The notes beneath the pieces were generated by a model, which did not search any database, was not told where the DNA came from, and saw only the letters and a list, made by a program, of their open reading frames with translations. The position numbers and the translations under genes are program-made. Of a stretch of 64,000 nt of DNA, positions 23,826 to 33,455 are shown piece by piece. Source of the stretch: Candidatus Tenderia electrophaga (GTDB lineage: Bacteria > Pseudomonadota > Gammaproteobacteria > Tenderiales > Tenderiaceae); contig CP013099.1 in the NCBI GenBank assembly GCA_001447805.1, positions 2,551,181 through 2,615,180 of the forward strand, given 5' to 3'. Position 1 is the stretch's first letter, and each line of letters begins with the position of its first letter.

Positions 23826-25577
23826 TCAGGCCACGGTAACGACGCGGAACATGCCGGCCGCCATGTGATACAGCAGGTGGCAATGCCAGGCCCACTGCCC
23901 CGGGGCATCGGCCGTCACACTGAACGTAATCCGCTGGGCCGGCTGGACACTGATGGTGTGCTTGCGCACCAGAAAATCGCCCTCCGGCGTCTCCATCTCG
24001 CTCCACATCCCGTGCAAATGCATGGGATGAATCATCATCGTATCGTTATGGAGTATGACCCTCAGACGCTCACCCTTGCGAAAATGAACCGGTGTCGACT
24101 TGCCCAGCTCCAACCCATCGATAGACCAGGTATAACGCTCCATGTTGCCGGTCAGGTGCAGCTCGATCTCCCGTTCGGGTTCGCGGGAGTCCAGGGCCCC
24201 GCCGAGTGTGTACAGATCGGCATAGGTCAATACCCGGCGGCCGCTGTTACGCAGGCCGATACCCGGATCATCGAGATTGGTGCGCGGCGTATCGACGCGC
24301 ATATCGACACTGGGACCGTATTCGGTCGTGGCATGCCGGACGCGCACGGCGCCGGACGCCATGGCCATGCCGCCGTGTCCGCCATGCTGCATGCCGGCCA
24401 TGTCACCCCGACCCATCTCGCCCATCATATCTGTCATGGTCAGCCACTCCGGCGCATCCAGCGCCGGCACCTCGGCAGTCAGGCCGGCGCGGGTGGCGAG
24501 GGTACCGCGGGCAAAGCCGCTGCGGTCGGCGGACTGCGCGAACACCGTATAGGCATCATCCACGGGCTTGACGATGAGGTCATAGGTCTCGCCCGGTCCC
24601 ATGCGCATCTCCTCCACCGTCACCGGTTCTACATTCTGGCCATCGGTCTGCACCACCGTCATGGGCAGCCCCGGAATACGCACATCGAAGAAGCTGGCGG
24701 TGCCGGCATTGATAAAGCGCAGGCGCACCCGTTCGCCGGGGCGGAAAAGACCCGTCCAGTTACCCGCCGGTGTGGTGCCGTTCATCAGATAGGTATAGGT
24801 ATATCCGGATACATCTGCGAGGTCGGTCGGGTTCATGCGCATCCGGTTCCACATCCGCCGCTTTCCGATGGCGGCAGTAAACCCCTCTGTCGTCACATCC
24901 TGGAAGAAATCCTTCGCGGTAGGCTGATTAAAGTTGTAATAATCACTTTGTTTCTTGAGCTTGGTCAGCACCGCCAGCGGATCTTCATCAGTCCAGTCAG
25001 ACAGCAGGATGACATGGTCGCGATCGGCCTTGACGGGATCGCCTTGGACGGGATCGATGATAATGGCGCCATACAGACCGGTCTGCTCATGGAGAGTGTG
25101 GGCATGGTACCAATAGGTCCCGGACTGCCGGACTTTGAAGCGGTACACGAAGGTCTCACCCGGCGCGATGCCCTTGTAGCTGATCCCCGGCACACCGTCC
25201 ATATCGTAAGGAAGAATGATGCCGTGCCAGTGTATTGAGGACAGTGCCGGTAAACGGTTCGTCACTCGTATGGTAACGGTGTCTCCCTCGCGCCAGCGCA
25301 GCGTCGGCGCAGGCAGGGAATCATTGACAGTCGTGGCCGTACGCGGCGCGCCGGTGAAATTGGCGGGCGTCTCGCCGAGCGTCAAGTCGAATTCGGTACC
25401 GGTAAGCACCGGGGCCGTACCGGTGGCCATCCCGTCGGCCGCCGCCCCCTGCGCCCGCGCGGTTCTCAGATGTGGCGACAGGCCCAGCAGCAGACCGCCT
25501 GCCGCAAGACCCTGCATGAACCGGCGGCGCGGCAAATTCGGCAACAACTGTTGTTTTGACGAATCAAAAGACTTCAT
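23826..25577 (-). CDS. copA: Multicopper oxidase CopA/PcoA, copper resistance
   Basis: Periplasmic oxidase of 583 residues. It has a Tat signal peptide (LPRRRFMQGLAAGGLLLGL) ending near ARAQG. Copper ligands are all present: IHWHGI, WYHAHT, HPMHLHGM, and WHCHLLYHMAAGM. A Met/His-rich insert (MMGEMGRGDMAGMQHGGHGG) is typical of the CopA/PcoA branch and extra copper binding. The gene is divergent from copRS and is the first gene of the minus-strand copper operon. It probably oxidises Cu(I) to the less toxic Cu(II). Confidence 0.95.
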   Translation of the reverse strand: MKSFDSSKQQLLPNLPRRRFMQGLAAGGLLLGLSPHLRTARAQGAAADGMATGTAPVLTGTEFDLTLGETPANFTGAPRTATTVNDSLPAPTLRWREGDTVTIRVTNRLPALSSIHWHGIILPYDMDGVPGISYKGIAPGETFVYRFKVRQSGTYWYHAHTLHEQTGLYGAIIIDPVQGDPVKADRDHVILLSDWTDEDPLAVLTKLKKQSDYYNFNQPTAKDFFQDVTTEGFTAAIGKRRMWNRMRMNPTDLADVSGYTYTYLMNGTTPAGNWTGLFRPGERVRLRFINAGTASFFDVRIPGLPMTVVQTDGQNVEPVTVEEMRMGPGETYDLIVKPVDDAYTVFAQSADRSGFARGTLATRAGLTAEVPALDAPEWLTMTDMMGEMGRGDMAGMQHGGHGGMAMASGAVRVRHATTEYGPSVDMRVDTPRTNLDDPGIGLRNSGRRVLTYADLYTLGGALDSREPEREIELHLTGNMERYTWSIDGLELGKSTPVHFRKGERLRVILHNDTMMIHPMHLHGMWSEMETPEGDFLVRKHTISVQPAQRITFSVTADAPGQWAWHCHLLYHMAAGMFRVVTVA

Positions 25578-25715
25578 TTTCAGTTTTCCCTTTCAGTAAG
25601 AAATGCATCCCGTGTATGTTTGGGGGCAGAAAAAGTTCCCGCCCGTTTCGCGTCATGACATACGCTGATGAACCGTATGTTATTGGCAGCCCGCTGTTAT
25701 TAGCGTGACAAAATC

Positions 25716-25733
25716 ATTACAATTTTGTAATGC
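25716..25733. promoter_or_regulatory. CopR-box-like palindrome in the copA/copR divergent region
   Basis: The perfect inverted repeat CATTACAA-TT-TTGTAATG lies between copA and copR. Its form (ATTACA..TGTAAT) matches CopR/CusR-type binding boxes. It sits about 140 bases from copA and 80 from copR, so it could serve both promoters. A similar half-site (CTGTAAT) follows at 25737-25743. The rest of the 236-base gap shows nothing else. Confidence 0.75.
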
Positions 25734-25813
25734 ATCTGTAATCTTTCTGGCACCCCGTGGAGGATAGGCTTTGAAAGGGAGCGACATACAGCAGCGGGCA
25801 ACGCGAATGTACT

Positions 25814-26497
25814 ATGAAAATCCTGATCGTCGAAGACGAAACCAAGATAGGTGATTACCTTAAGCAAGGACTCAGCGAAGCCGGCTTCGTTGTGGACCTC
25901 GCCCGTCATGGCTTGGACGGTCATCACCTGGCGATGACCGAGTCTTACGATCTGGTCATCCTCGATGTCCTGCTGCCGGACGTCGATGGCTGGCGGATTC
26001 TGAAATCGCTACGAGAGGCGGGCAGCAAGGTCCCGGTACTGTTTCTCACCGCGCGTGACAGCGTGGACGATCGCGTCAAGGGGCTGGAGTTGGGCGCCGA
26101 CGATTACCTGGTCAAACCCTTCGCCTTTACCGAACTGCTGGCGCGGGTGCGCACGCTACTGCGCCGCGGCGCCATCCCGGCGAATGAAACGACACTCCAG
26201 ATCGCCGATCTGGAGCTGGACCTGGTACGCCACCGCGTCACTCGCGGAGGTCGCCGAATCCATCTCACCGCCAAGGAGTTCGCATTATTGGAATTGTTGA
26301 TGCGCCGCCAGGGTGAGGTATTGCCGCGCTCCCTGATCGCCTCCCAGGTGTGGGACATGAATTTCGACAGCGACACCAATGTCATTGACGTCGCTATACG
26401 CCGCCTGCGCGCGAAGGTCGACGAAGACTTTACACCCAAACTGATCCATACCGTGCGCGGCATCGGCTACATGGTGGACGTCTCGAACGAGACCTGA
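25814..26497 (+). CDS. copR: OmpR-family response regulator CopR
   Basis: Regulator of 227 residues. The receiver domain ([20 protein letters not shown], phospho-acceptor in [13 protein letters not shown], conserved Lys in [16 protein letters not shown]) is followed by a winged-helix domain ([32 protein letters not shown]). It is close to heavy-metal regulators CopR/CusR. It is followed 6 bases later by the kinase gene and is divergent from copA, its likely target. Confidence 0.93.
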   Translation: MKILIVEDETKIGDYLKQGLSEAGFVVDLARHGLDGHHLAMTESYDLVILDVLLPDVDGWRILKSLREAGSKVPVLFLTARDSVDDRVKGLELGADDYLVKPFAFTELLARVRTLLRRGAIPANETTLQIADLELDLVRHRVTRGGRRIHLTAKEFALLELLMRRQGEVLPRSLIASQVWDMNFDSDTNVIDVAIRRLRAKVDEDFTPKLIHTVRGIGYMVDVSNET

Positions 26498-26503
26498 AAG
26501 CAG

Positions 26504-27913
26504 ATGCGCCATCCTCCGTCACTTACGCTGCGTCTGACCCTGCTTTTTGGTATCACGGTGGTCGTTGTATTTCTCTTTTTCGGATGGTTCATCGGACGAT
26601 CGATAGAAGACCATTTTGCAAACGAGGACGTCCGTGAACTCCAGGTCATCGCCCGGGCCGCACAGCGGGTGCTAACAACCGCCGAATCCGGAGACGGACT
26701 CACTCGCTCTGATCAGCGGTTCAATGACATCCTGGTGGGTCATCACAACGCATCCCTCTACCTCGCCGGTCGGGACGAGCGGCCGATATTTGCCAGCCCC
26801 GGTCCGGACTTCGATAGGATCGTGCAGCCAGCCGCCAAGGAAACCGATGACAGTAGCGTGCGCCAATGGACAGGCGAAGATCACACCTACCGGGTGCTGA
26901 TCCAAGCCATAGGCGAGCGTTCTGCCGCGGGAGGGCCTTACACCCTCGCCGTCGCCGTACCGATCGATTATCACCTGCGGTTCGTCGAAAAATTCCGCGA
27001 CACCTTATGGCTTATGGTAGGAAGCGGTATCGGCGTTATGAGTCTTATAGGATGGATCGTGGTACGGCACGGGCATGCGCCCCTTCATAATATCGTCGCG
27101 CAGATTCGCCATATCAGCGCAGCCGAATTGAACACCCGCCTGCCGCCGGAGACCATGCCCCGAGAACTCACCGATCTGGCCGTTGCGTTTAACGAATTGC
27201 TGGAACGTATGGAAGAAGCCTTTCTGCGCCTCTCGAATTTTTCCGCCGATATCGCCCACGAATTGCGTACCCCGGTAACCAATCTGCTGACCCAGACCCA
27301 GGTGGCCCTTTCGAAGCCGCGCAGCGTGGATGAGTACCGCGAAATCCTCTATTCCAACATCGAGGAATATGAGCGCATGGCACAGATGATCGGCGATATG
27401 CTGTTTCTCGCCAAAACCGACAACAGACTGTATGAACCGAATACCGTCGATGTCGATCTCGCCAGAGAAGTGCTAGAACTTTTTGAATATTACGAAGCCT
27501 GGGCGGAAGAACGAGGTGTGTCGCTGACGCTGGAAGGTCATGCGACGGCACCGGGAGACAGGCTCATGTTAAGACGCGCACTCAGCAATCTCCTGTCCAA
27601 CGCCATAAGGCATACACCATCAGGCGACAGCGTGCGGGTATGTCTCGACCGTGAAGCAAACCAAGCGGTCACCGTCACCATCGAGAATCCCGGCCCAGTC
27701 ATTCCTCCAGAACATATTCCAAGATTATTCGATCGCTTTTATCGCGTGGATGCCTCAAGACAACGCAGTGGCGATGGGGCCGGTTTGGGTCTAGCCATCG
27801 CCAAATCCATCGTCGACATTCACGGCGGAAAAATCGAGGCGACATCCACCGAGGGTTGTACACAGTTTCGAATTACATTGCTAGCGTCACTCGTACCGAT
27901 ACGCTCAAAGTAA
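26504..27913 (+). CDS. copS: Heavy-metal sensor histidine kinase CopS
   Basis: Membrane kinase of 469 residues. Two TM helices (about 10-28 and 164-186) flank a periplasmic sensor domain; a HAMP linker follows, then the H-box FSADIAHELRTPVTNLLTQT, N-box (ALSNLLSNAIRHTPSG) and G-boxes (GDGAGLGLAIAKSIVDIHGG). The family is that of CusS/CopS/IrlS heavy-metal kinases. It pairs with CopR immediately upstream. Downstream, the 197-base gap to the relaxase gene holds a GC hairpin (GCCC..GGGC near 27965-27982) without an obvious T-run. Confidence 0.93.
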   Translation: MRHPPSLTLRLTLLFGITVVVVFLFFGWFIGRSIEDHFANEDVRELQVIARAAQRVLTTAESGDGLTRSDQRFNDILVGHHNASLYLAGRDERPIFASPGPDFDRIVQPAAKETDDSSVRQWTGEDHTYRVLIQAIGERSAAGGPYTLAVAVPIDYHLRFVEKFRDTLWLMVGSGIGVMSLIGWIVVRHGHAPLHNIVAQIRHISAAELNTRLPPETMPRELTDLAVAFNELLERMEEAFLRLSNFSADIAHELRTPVTNLLTQTQVALSKPRSVDEYREILYSNIEEYERMAQMIGDMLFLAKTDNRLYEPNTVDVDLAREVLELFEYYEAWAEERGVSLTLEGHATAPGDRLMLRRALSNLLSNAIRHTPSGDSVRVCLDREANQAVTVTIENPGPVIPPEHIPRLFDRFYRVDASRQRSGDGAGLGLAIAKSIVDIHGGKIEATSTEGCTQFRITLLASLVPIRSK

Positions 27914-28110
27914 AAAGGAATTTCAAAGGGTTTTGAGAATGGAAGGGGGCTGTAATGGAAAGGCCCTATCCGAAAGGGCTGGAGGCACAAAGGGTTCCCA
28001 TCCCTCCTGTCCCAGCTATCTGAGTTTTCTGCCTGCCACAGAAAAATGTTTGCCGGCTAAAACTAATTTACCGTAGTCATTGAAACGCCCGGCCTGCTAC
28101 AACCGGGCAG

Positions 28111-29862
28111 ATGTTCTGCCTGCAGCGTAAATCAAAATCACCTCACCCGGAATGCTTGTCCGTTAAGCTGCCGCTGGACCTGTTGGGACAGCATTCCCGG
28201 CACATCCGGGAGATCCAGCAACTGGTGGGGATTCCGCCACCTCATTGGCGCATCTTTTATCTGGATGCGCTGTTGTCCTACGCCAACTACGTCCAGCTGC
28301 TGCCCGCCTCTGAGGCCCATCACCACGCAGGCGCAGGTGGCTTGCTGGCCCATGGACTCGAGGTGGCGCTCCATGCCCTGCGCCTGCGCCGCGCGCATTT
28401 GTTGCCTCAGGGCGCGGACACCGAGGAGATCGTCGCCAAACGGGAGGTATGGACCTATGCGGTCTTCAGCGCCGCGTTGCTGCACGATATCGGCAAACCG
28501 CTGATGGATCAGGACATCACACTCTATGATCATCGCGGATGCGATGTCGGCCCCTGGGATGCCCTCACTTCCCCGCTGTCGCCGAACAGCTGGTACCGCA
28601 TCCGCTTCCGCCGCACCCGTGAGTACCGTCTGCATGAACGGGTAGCACCCTTGTTGTCCCAACTCGTTCTACCACAGCGCGCCCTGGCCTGGCTCGGCAC
28701 CGACCGCAGCCTGCTGGCCAGCTGGCTGGCAGCGGTCGGCGGGACATTCGAAGAGGCCGGCATCCTGGGCGAGATTATCCAACAGGCCGATGGACTCTCC
28801 GTGGCAGAGGATCTGGGCGCCGCAAGGGAAACGACCCGATTACCCGGCACCCGCCAGCCACTGCACGAACGTCTGCTCACCGGGCTGCGCTTCTTGCTGA
28901 AGGAAAACAAGATCCCCCTCAACCGCAATGGCGCGGCCGCCTGGTTCGACGGCGAGCGGCTGTGGCTGGTCAGCAAGCGCGGCATCGATACCCTGCGCGA
29001 GCACCTCACCCAGGAAGGCCATACGGGCGTCCCCTCCCGTAATGACCGCATCTTCGACGAGCTTCAGGAAAACGGCATCCTGATCCCCAACGGGGATCGC
29101 TCCATCTGGAAGGCGATAGTAACCGCTGATGACTGGTCGCATACCCTTACGTTCCTGTGCTTTCCGGCCGTGCGACTTTGGCCTGACCCTGGCTCCCGGC
29201 CCGAAATATTTGCCGGCACGATCACGCCGGTGGAGATCGAAACCGGCGATATAGAGGTTTCAGAACCAACAACCCTGAAATCACCACCATTGGAAAAGGC
29301 CTCCGGACCACACCACCCTGATGAAGAAATTCCTCCATCGGACACGCCGGTAACGCACACACCTTCTGCCAGCGGCTTTGACCCCATCGAATTTTTCGCC
29401 CCAACGCCATCCGATCCAGATCAACGAACTGAAGGTGACGCTGTGGCTTCCAGCACTCGGAAGCCAGCAGAAAGTGATATCGAAACCGGAAATGATCCCG
29501 GCCAGACGTTTCTGGACTGGCTTCATGACGGTCTCAAACAAAACCGTTTCGAGATCAATGCAACCAGCGCCCGCCTCCATTGCGTTGAGGAAGGACTGCT
29601 GCTGGTCAGCCCCGGCATCTTCAAGGATTTTGACCGGGAAAACTGGCAACGGGTACAGAAGCGTTTTCAGAAACTCAAGATCCACCGCAAGACCGCTCAA
29701 GGCACCAATATTCATACCTATCAGGTTACCGGCAAGCGCAGCAAAAGCCGCATCAATGGCATCCTCATCGAGGACCCCGAACGGCGGTTCGAGGGTGTGA
29801 TGCTGCCGGAATGCAATCCGCACCTGGCCCTGGGTAAAACAGGGACAAGCACAGCGGAGTAA
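28111..29862 (+). CDS. MobH-family conjugative relaxase (TraI_2/HD type)
   Basis: Relaxase of 583 residues for DNA transfer of an integrative element. The N-terminal TraI_2 domain contains the HD-like metal site: EAHHHAGAGGLLAHGLEVAL and AALLHDIGKPLMD. The C-terminus (FLDWLHDGLKQNRFEINATS, GLLLVSPGIFKDF) is the DNA-binding module found in SXT/PFGI-type TraI. The ATG at 28111 has only a weak ribosome site, so the true start could differ by a few codons. It is followed 6 bases later by the coupling-protein gene. Confidence 0.87.
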   Translation: MFCLQRKSKSPHPECLSVKLPLDLLGQHSRHIREIQQLVGIPPPHWRIFYLDALLSYANYVQLLPASEAHHHAGAGGLLAHGLEVALHALRLRRAHLLPQGADTEEIVAKREVWTYAVFSAALLHDIGKPLMDQDITLYDHRGCDVGPWDALTSPLSPNSWYRIRFRRTREYRLHERVAPLLSQLVLPQRALAWLGTDRSLLASWLAAVGGTFEEAGILGEIIQQADGLSVAEDLGAARETTRLPGTRQPLHERLLTGLRFLLKENKIPLNRNGAAAWFDGERLWLVSKRGIDTLREHLTQEGHTGVPSRNDRIFDELQENGILIPNGDRSIWKAIVTADDWSHTLTFLCFPAVRLWPDPGSRPEIFAGTITPVEIETGDIEVSEPTTLKSPPLEKASGPHHPDEEIPPSDTPVTHTPSASGFDPIEFFAPTPSDPDQRTEGDAVASSTRKPAESDIETGNDPGQTFLDWLHDGLKQNRFEINATSARLHCVEEGLLLVSPGIFKDFDRENWQRVQKRFQKLKIHRKTAQGTNIHTYQVTGKRSKSRINGILIEDPERRFEGVMLPECNPHLALGKTGTSTAE

Positions 29863-29868
29863 GCGTTC

Positions 29869-31902
29869 ATGTCGGATGCCTTTGATAACCGCCTGCGCCC
29901 CGTCGTCGAATTTTTGCCGGGTGCCGTCTTCATTACCGGCGCAGCCATGCTGTATGCAGCGCCCTCGACGTTCTTTCCTATCCTGCCGGGACTGGCGCAA
30001 GTCACGGCCTTGGTATTCGCCGGCTTGGGTGGATGGCGTTTATGGCAAGGTTGGCGGGTATGCCGCTACCAGGGTTATTTGCGGCGACTGCCCCGCTACG
30101 TGCTGAATGCCGACCAGGTCCCGGTCTCCTGGCACAAGCTGTTTCTGGGACGGGGCTTTCGCTGGGATCAGCGCCACACTCAACGACTGGTGGAGTCTCG
30201 TCATCCTCAAGCGCAACGTTATCTCCAACCGGGAAAACTTTACCAGGCCGCGAGGCGCACGGAGATCCGACTGGAACGCTCGCCCTTGTTGTCGTGGCTG
30301 CCACGGCTGACGCGACGCGATTCCGGCTGGAATCCGTTGCGCCCCTTACCGCCCGTCGGCGGAGCACCCGCGCTCCACGGCGTCGGCACCGAAGAAGAAA
30401 CCGACATCTGGATGGATATCGGTGAGCGGGTCGGCCACAAGCTGGTGCTCGGCACCACACGGGTAGGCAAGACGCGCTTGCTGGAGATACTGGTCACCCA
30501 GGATATCCGGCGCGGCGATGTGGTGATCTGCTTCGACCCCAAGGGCGATATCGATCTGCTGCGCCGGATGCACGCCGAGGCCCGGCGGGCGGGACGGCTG
30601 GACCAGTTTCATATCTTCCATCTGGGATTTCCCGATATTTCCGAGCGCTATAACCCGGTCGGAGACTTTGCACGGATCACGGAGGTGGCGTCGCGCATTG
30701 CGACCCAGCTTCCTTCCGAGGGCAACAGTGCCGCCTTCCGCGAATTCGCCTGGCGTTTTACCAATGTCGTGGCCCGCGCCCTGGTGGGTCTCGGCCGCCG
30801 CCCCGATTATCACACTATCGCCCGCTATGTGACCAATATCGAGCCACTGCTCACCGACTATTTCCACCTGTGGCTGGACAAGGAAGCACCGGCGGATTGG
30901 AAGCAAGCGGTACAGCGGATCGAGGGCAACCTCAACGAGAAAATTCTGCCCATGGCGCTGCGCGGGCGTGAGTTTCATGCCATCGCCCTCACCCGTTACG
31001 CCAAGGAGAATCATCTGTTTGATCCCGTCGCCGACGGCCTGCGCAGCGCCTTCGAATACGACAAGACCTACTTCGACAAGCTCACCGCCAGCCTGCTGCC
31101 GCTGCTGGAGAAACTCACCAGTGGCCGCATCGGTGCCCTGCTGTCTCCCGATTATAAAGACGGGTCCGACCGCCGCCCTATCCTGGACTGGATGCGGGTC
31201 ATCCGCGAACAAGGCATCGTCTATGTGGGGCTGGATGCCCTGACCGATGCCGAGGTTGCAGGGGCCGTGGGCAATTCCATGTTTGCCGATCTGACCTCGA
31301 TCGCGGGTCAGCTCTACAAACACGGCGACACCCAGGGACTGCCCATGCTCGACGGCCACACCAGCGTCAAGAAGACCATCCATGCCGATGAATTCAATGA
31401 ACTCATCGGCAATGAGTTCATTCCGTTGCTTAACAAGGCCGGCGGCGCAGGATTCCAGGTTACCGCTTACACCCAGACCGCCAGCGACATCGAGGCCGGC
31501 ATCGGTGATCGCGCCAAGGCGGGACAGATCACTGGCAATCTGAACACACTCATTATGCTGCGGGTGAAAAACGAGATCACCGCCCGCACCCTGACCGATC
31601 AGCTCCCCAAGGCGCGCGTCTATACCAAGCTCGCCGCCTCCCAGGTCACCGATAATAATGATCCTGGCACCAGCACCGATTTCACGACCCGCAACGAGGA
31701 TCGGCTCACCGAAACGGAGATGGATATGCTCACACCGGCCGACCTGGTGCAACTGCCCAAGGGACAGGCCTTCGCACTGCTGGAGGGTGGTCAGCTCTAC
31801 AAACTGCGACTGCCCTTGCCCGGGAGTGATCCGTTACTGCCAAAAGACATGGAAGCCATCCGCCGGGAACGGCTCGCCTTTTATGGAATGGAGCATGGCT
31901 GA
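29869..31902 (+). CDS. TraD-type type IV coupling protein
   Basis: ATPase of 677 residues that links the relaxosome to the secretion channel. Two N-terminal TM segments (about 12-35 and 40-58) precede Walker A GTTRVGKT at 195-202 and CFDPKGDIDLLRRMH; HADEFNELIGNEF contains the Walker B-like acid, and AYTQTASDIEAG the following motif. It matches the TraD of SXT/PFGI-type integrative conjugative elements. The stop overlaps the next start. Confidence 0.88.
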   Translation: MSDAFDNRLRPVVEFLPGAVFITGAAMLYAAPSTFFPILPGLAQVTALVFAGLGGWRLWQGWRVCRYQGYLRRLPRYVLNADQVPVSWHKLFLGRGFRWDQRHTQRLVESRHPQAQRYLQPGKLYQAARRTEIRLERSPLLSWLPRLTRRDSGWNPLRPLPPVGGAPALHGVGTEEETDIWMDIGERVGHKLVLGTTRVGKTRLLEILVTQDIRRGDVVICFDPKGDIDLLRRMHAEARRAGRLDQFHIFHLGFPDISERYNPVGDFARITEVASRIATQLPSEGNSAAFREFAWRFTNVVARALVGLGRRPDYHTIARYVTNIEPLLTDYFHLWLDKEAPADWKQAVQRIEGNLNEKILPMALRGREFHAIALTRYAKENHLFDPVADGLRSAFEYDKTYFDKLTASLLPLLEKLTSGRIGALLSPDYKDGSDRRPILDWMRVIREQGIVYVGLDALTDAEVAGAVGNSMFADLTSIAGQLYKHGDTQGLPMLDGHTSVKKTIHADEFNELIGNEFIPLLNKAGGAGFQVTAYTQTASDIEAGIGDRAKAGQITGNLNTLIMLRVKNEITARTLTDQLPKARVYTKLAASQVTDNNDPGTSTDFTTRNEDRLTETEMDMLTPADLVQLPKGQAFALLEGGQLYKLRLPLPGSDPLLPKDMEAIRRERLAFYGMEHG

Positions 31903-32551
31903 ACAGCAACGCCTGACCGGCTTGTTATGGCTGGCCAAGTGGTTCTTCCTGCTGACCCTGTTTGTACTGATCGTGGACCTCTTCTGCGTGTTCGTCCTCT
32001 GGTCTCCCAACGGGGCACGCCAGCTGGAATACGTCTTTCAGCAAGAGGTGGCGCTACTCGAGCTGCAACCCGCCCAGGAAGCTTTTCTGGTCGACGTCAC
32101 TCAGGCGTTTTATGAGCACGTGTTTGTCGCAACCGGCATTGATGGCACATTGCGGCAATCGGCTAAGCCTGGCACTGATACGCCGGAGACAGTACACGAT
32201 TTCGCGAATACCCTGTGGCCAGCCCTGGAGACGGCCATGATCGGTCTGAAATTGTTTGCCCTCCGGATTGGCGTGCTGATATTGACGCTGCCTTTCCTGG
32301 CGCTGGTCACGGCCGTGGCCATGGCCGATGGCTTTGTTGGCTGGTACCTGCGCCGCACCGGCGGCGAGCGTGAGTCCGGCTTTATTTACCATCGCGCCAA
32401 ACGCAGCTTGGCATGGTCATTCCTGCTTCTCTGGATCGTCTACCTGATCCCGCCTGTCCCTATGGACCCTAGATACCTGCTGCCACCTTTCCTGGTCGCG
32501 TCCGGCATAGCCACCCGGTTACACGTCGCGTTTTTCAAGAAATATCTTTGA
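31895..32551 (+). CDS. TIGR03747/DUF4400-type integrating-element membrane protein
   Basis: Membrane protein of 218 residues with four TM segments. It carries WLAKWFFLLTLFVLIVDLF at the N-terminus, GFVGWYLRRTGGERESGFIY, and HRAKRSLAWSFLLLWIVYLI, all characteristic of the membrane protein that follows traD in PFGI-1-like integrating conjugative elements. Its exact role is unknown. I start it at 31895 (ATG after GGAGC), overlapping the traD stop by 8 bases; the longer frame upstream is read-through of traD. No transfer gene follows it. Confidence 0.75.
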   Translation: MAEQQRLTGLLWLAKWFFLLTLFVLIVDLFCVFVLWSPNGARQLEYVFQQEVALLELQPAQEAFLVDVTQAFYEHVFVATGIDGTLRQSAKPGTDTPETVHDFANTLWPALETAMIGLKLFALRIGVLILTLPFLALVTAVAMADGFVGWYLRRTGGERESGFIYHRAKRSLAWSFLLLWIVYLIPPVPMDPRYLLPPFLVASGIATRLHVAFFKKYL

Positions 32552-32690
32552 AAAGTACCCTCTAGGGGGAAGTTAATCGGGGAGTTAAGTCTGATCGGCC
32601 TAGCTAGAATGGCATTTCCCTTAGAAACAATTGGTGAACAAGAGAATGACGCACAACGCTGACCATTATTCTTGCGTTCAGGGAGCCACG

Positions 32691-32948
32691 ATGCCTGAGC
32701 ATCACGCACTCCGAATTGAAAGAAAACCAGCGGTGTTAAATCGAACCGGGATGAGTCACGCGACCCTTTATCGTCGAATCAGTGAAGGCTTATTTCCTCC
32801 TGGGGTTTGCCTCGGTAATCGTTCTGTCGGCTGGCTGGCCCATGAAGTGGATATGATGTTAAATGCATTTGCCTCGGGAAAAACGACAGAGGAACTTCAA
32901 GCCGTAGTAAGAGTTCTCATTGAAAAGCGGCAAACGCCAGTTTCTTGA
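32691..32948 (+). CDS. AlpA-family DNA-binding protein
   Basis: Regulator of 85 residues. The helix-turn-helix LNRTGMSHATLYRRISEGLF and CLGNRSVGWLAHEVD are the AlpA pattern found on P4-like satellites and integrative elements, where it controls excision or integrase expression. The ATG at 32691 has GGGAG upstream. An in-frame ATG 60 bases upstream is also possible. The gap before it (32552-32690) contains a short CCCTC-TA-GGGGG hairpin and nothing else. Confidence 0.8.
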   Translation: MPEHHALRIERKPAVLNRTGMSHATLYRRISEGLFPPGVCLGNRSVGWLAHEVDMMLNAFASGKTTEELQAVVRVLIEKRQTPVS

Positions 32949-33110
32949 TTAAGCGATTCCCCCTTCCAATTACCTGCTGGAGTTAACTTGGGACAATAAC
33001 CTCCATTCATCGCCTATAACCAGTTTCAGCCTCCTTTATTTCTCATATTTAATAAATATACTGCGCATTACCCACCACTCCCACATATATTTCTCGTTTT
33101 TAAGTAATTA

Positions 33111-33159
33111 TTGACTTTTTGCCCAACATCGTCCTATAGTTTCTTATATTGGAGAAACT
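33111..33159 (+). promoter_or_regulatory. hipBA promoter with operator palindrome
   Basis: TTGACT (33111-33116) and TATAGT (33135-33140) are 18 bases apart. The inverted repeat AGTTTC-N10-GAAACT (33138-33159) overlaps the -10 end and the ribosome site. Its placement is right for autorepression by HipB, whose gene starts at 33162. The region 32949-33110 is AT-rich with no recognised gene. Confidence 0.65.
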
Positions 33160-33161
33160 TT

Positions 33162-33455
33162 ATGGCCGGAAAAATTACGCCCTCGCCCTTGCCCGCCTCC
33201 CCAGTCGTCGATTCAGCGGAGGCGTTTGGCGCGTTTGTACGCAGCCTGCGCACTCAACAACAACTGCGCATCGATGATGCCGCTGCACTGTGCGGTGTTT
33301 CGGTTCAGCTGCTCTCGGATCTTGAAAATGGCAGCCGTTCCGTCGGCCTGGACAAGGCCCTGGCGGTTGCACGGCAACTGGGGCTCACCCTGCTGGCGGT
33401 ACCAAAATCGGAGCAACCCCAGGCGATTGCCGCCATCAAGCGTCAGTCATTATGA
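33162..33455 (+). CDS. hipB: HipB-like antitoxin, XRE family
   Basis: DNA-binding antitoxin of 97 residues. The HTH (FGAFVRSLRTQQQLRIDDAA, LCGVSVQLLSDLENG) is of the XRE/HipB type. The ATG at 33162 has GGAG 7 bases upstream. Its stop overlaps the hipA start as ATGA, as usual for this toxin-antitoxin pair. It should both neutralise HipA and repress the operon through the palindrome upstream. Confidence 0.88.
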   Translation: MAGKITPSPLPASPVVDSAEAFGAFVRSLRTQQQLRIDDAAALCGVSVQLLSDLENGSRSVGLDKALAVARQLGLTLLAVPKSEQPQAIAAIKRQSL

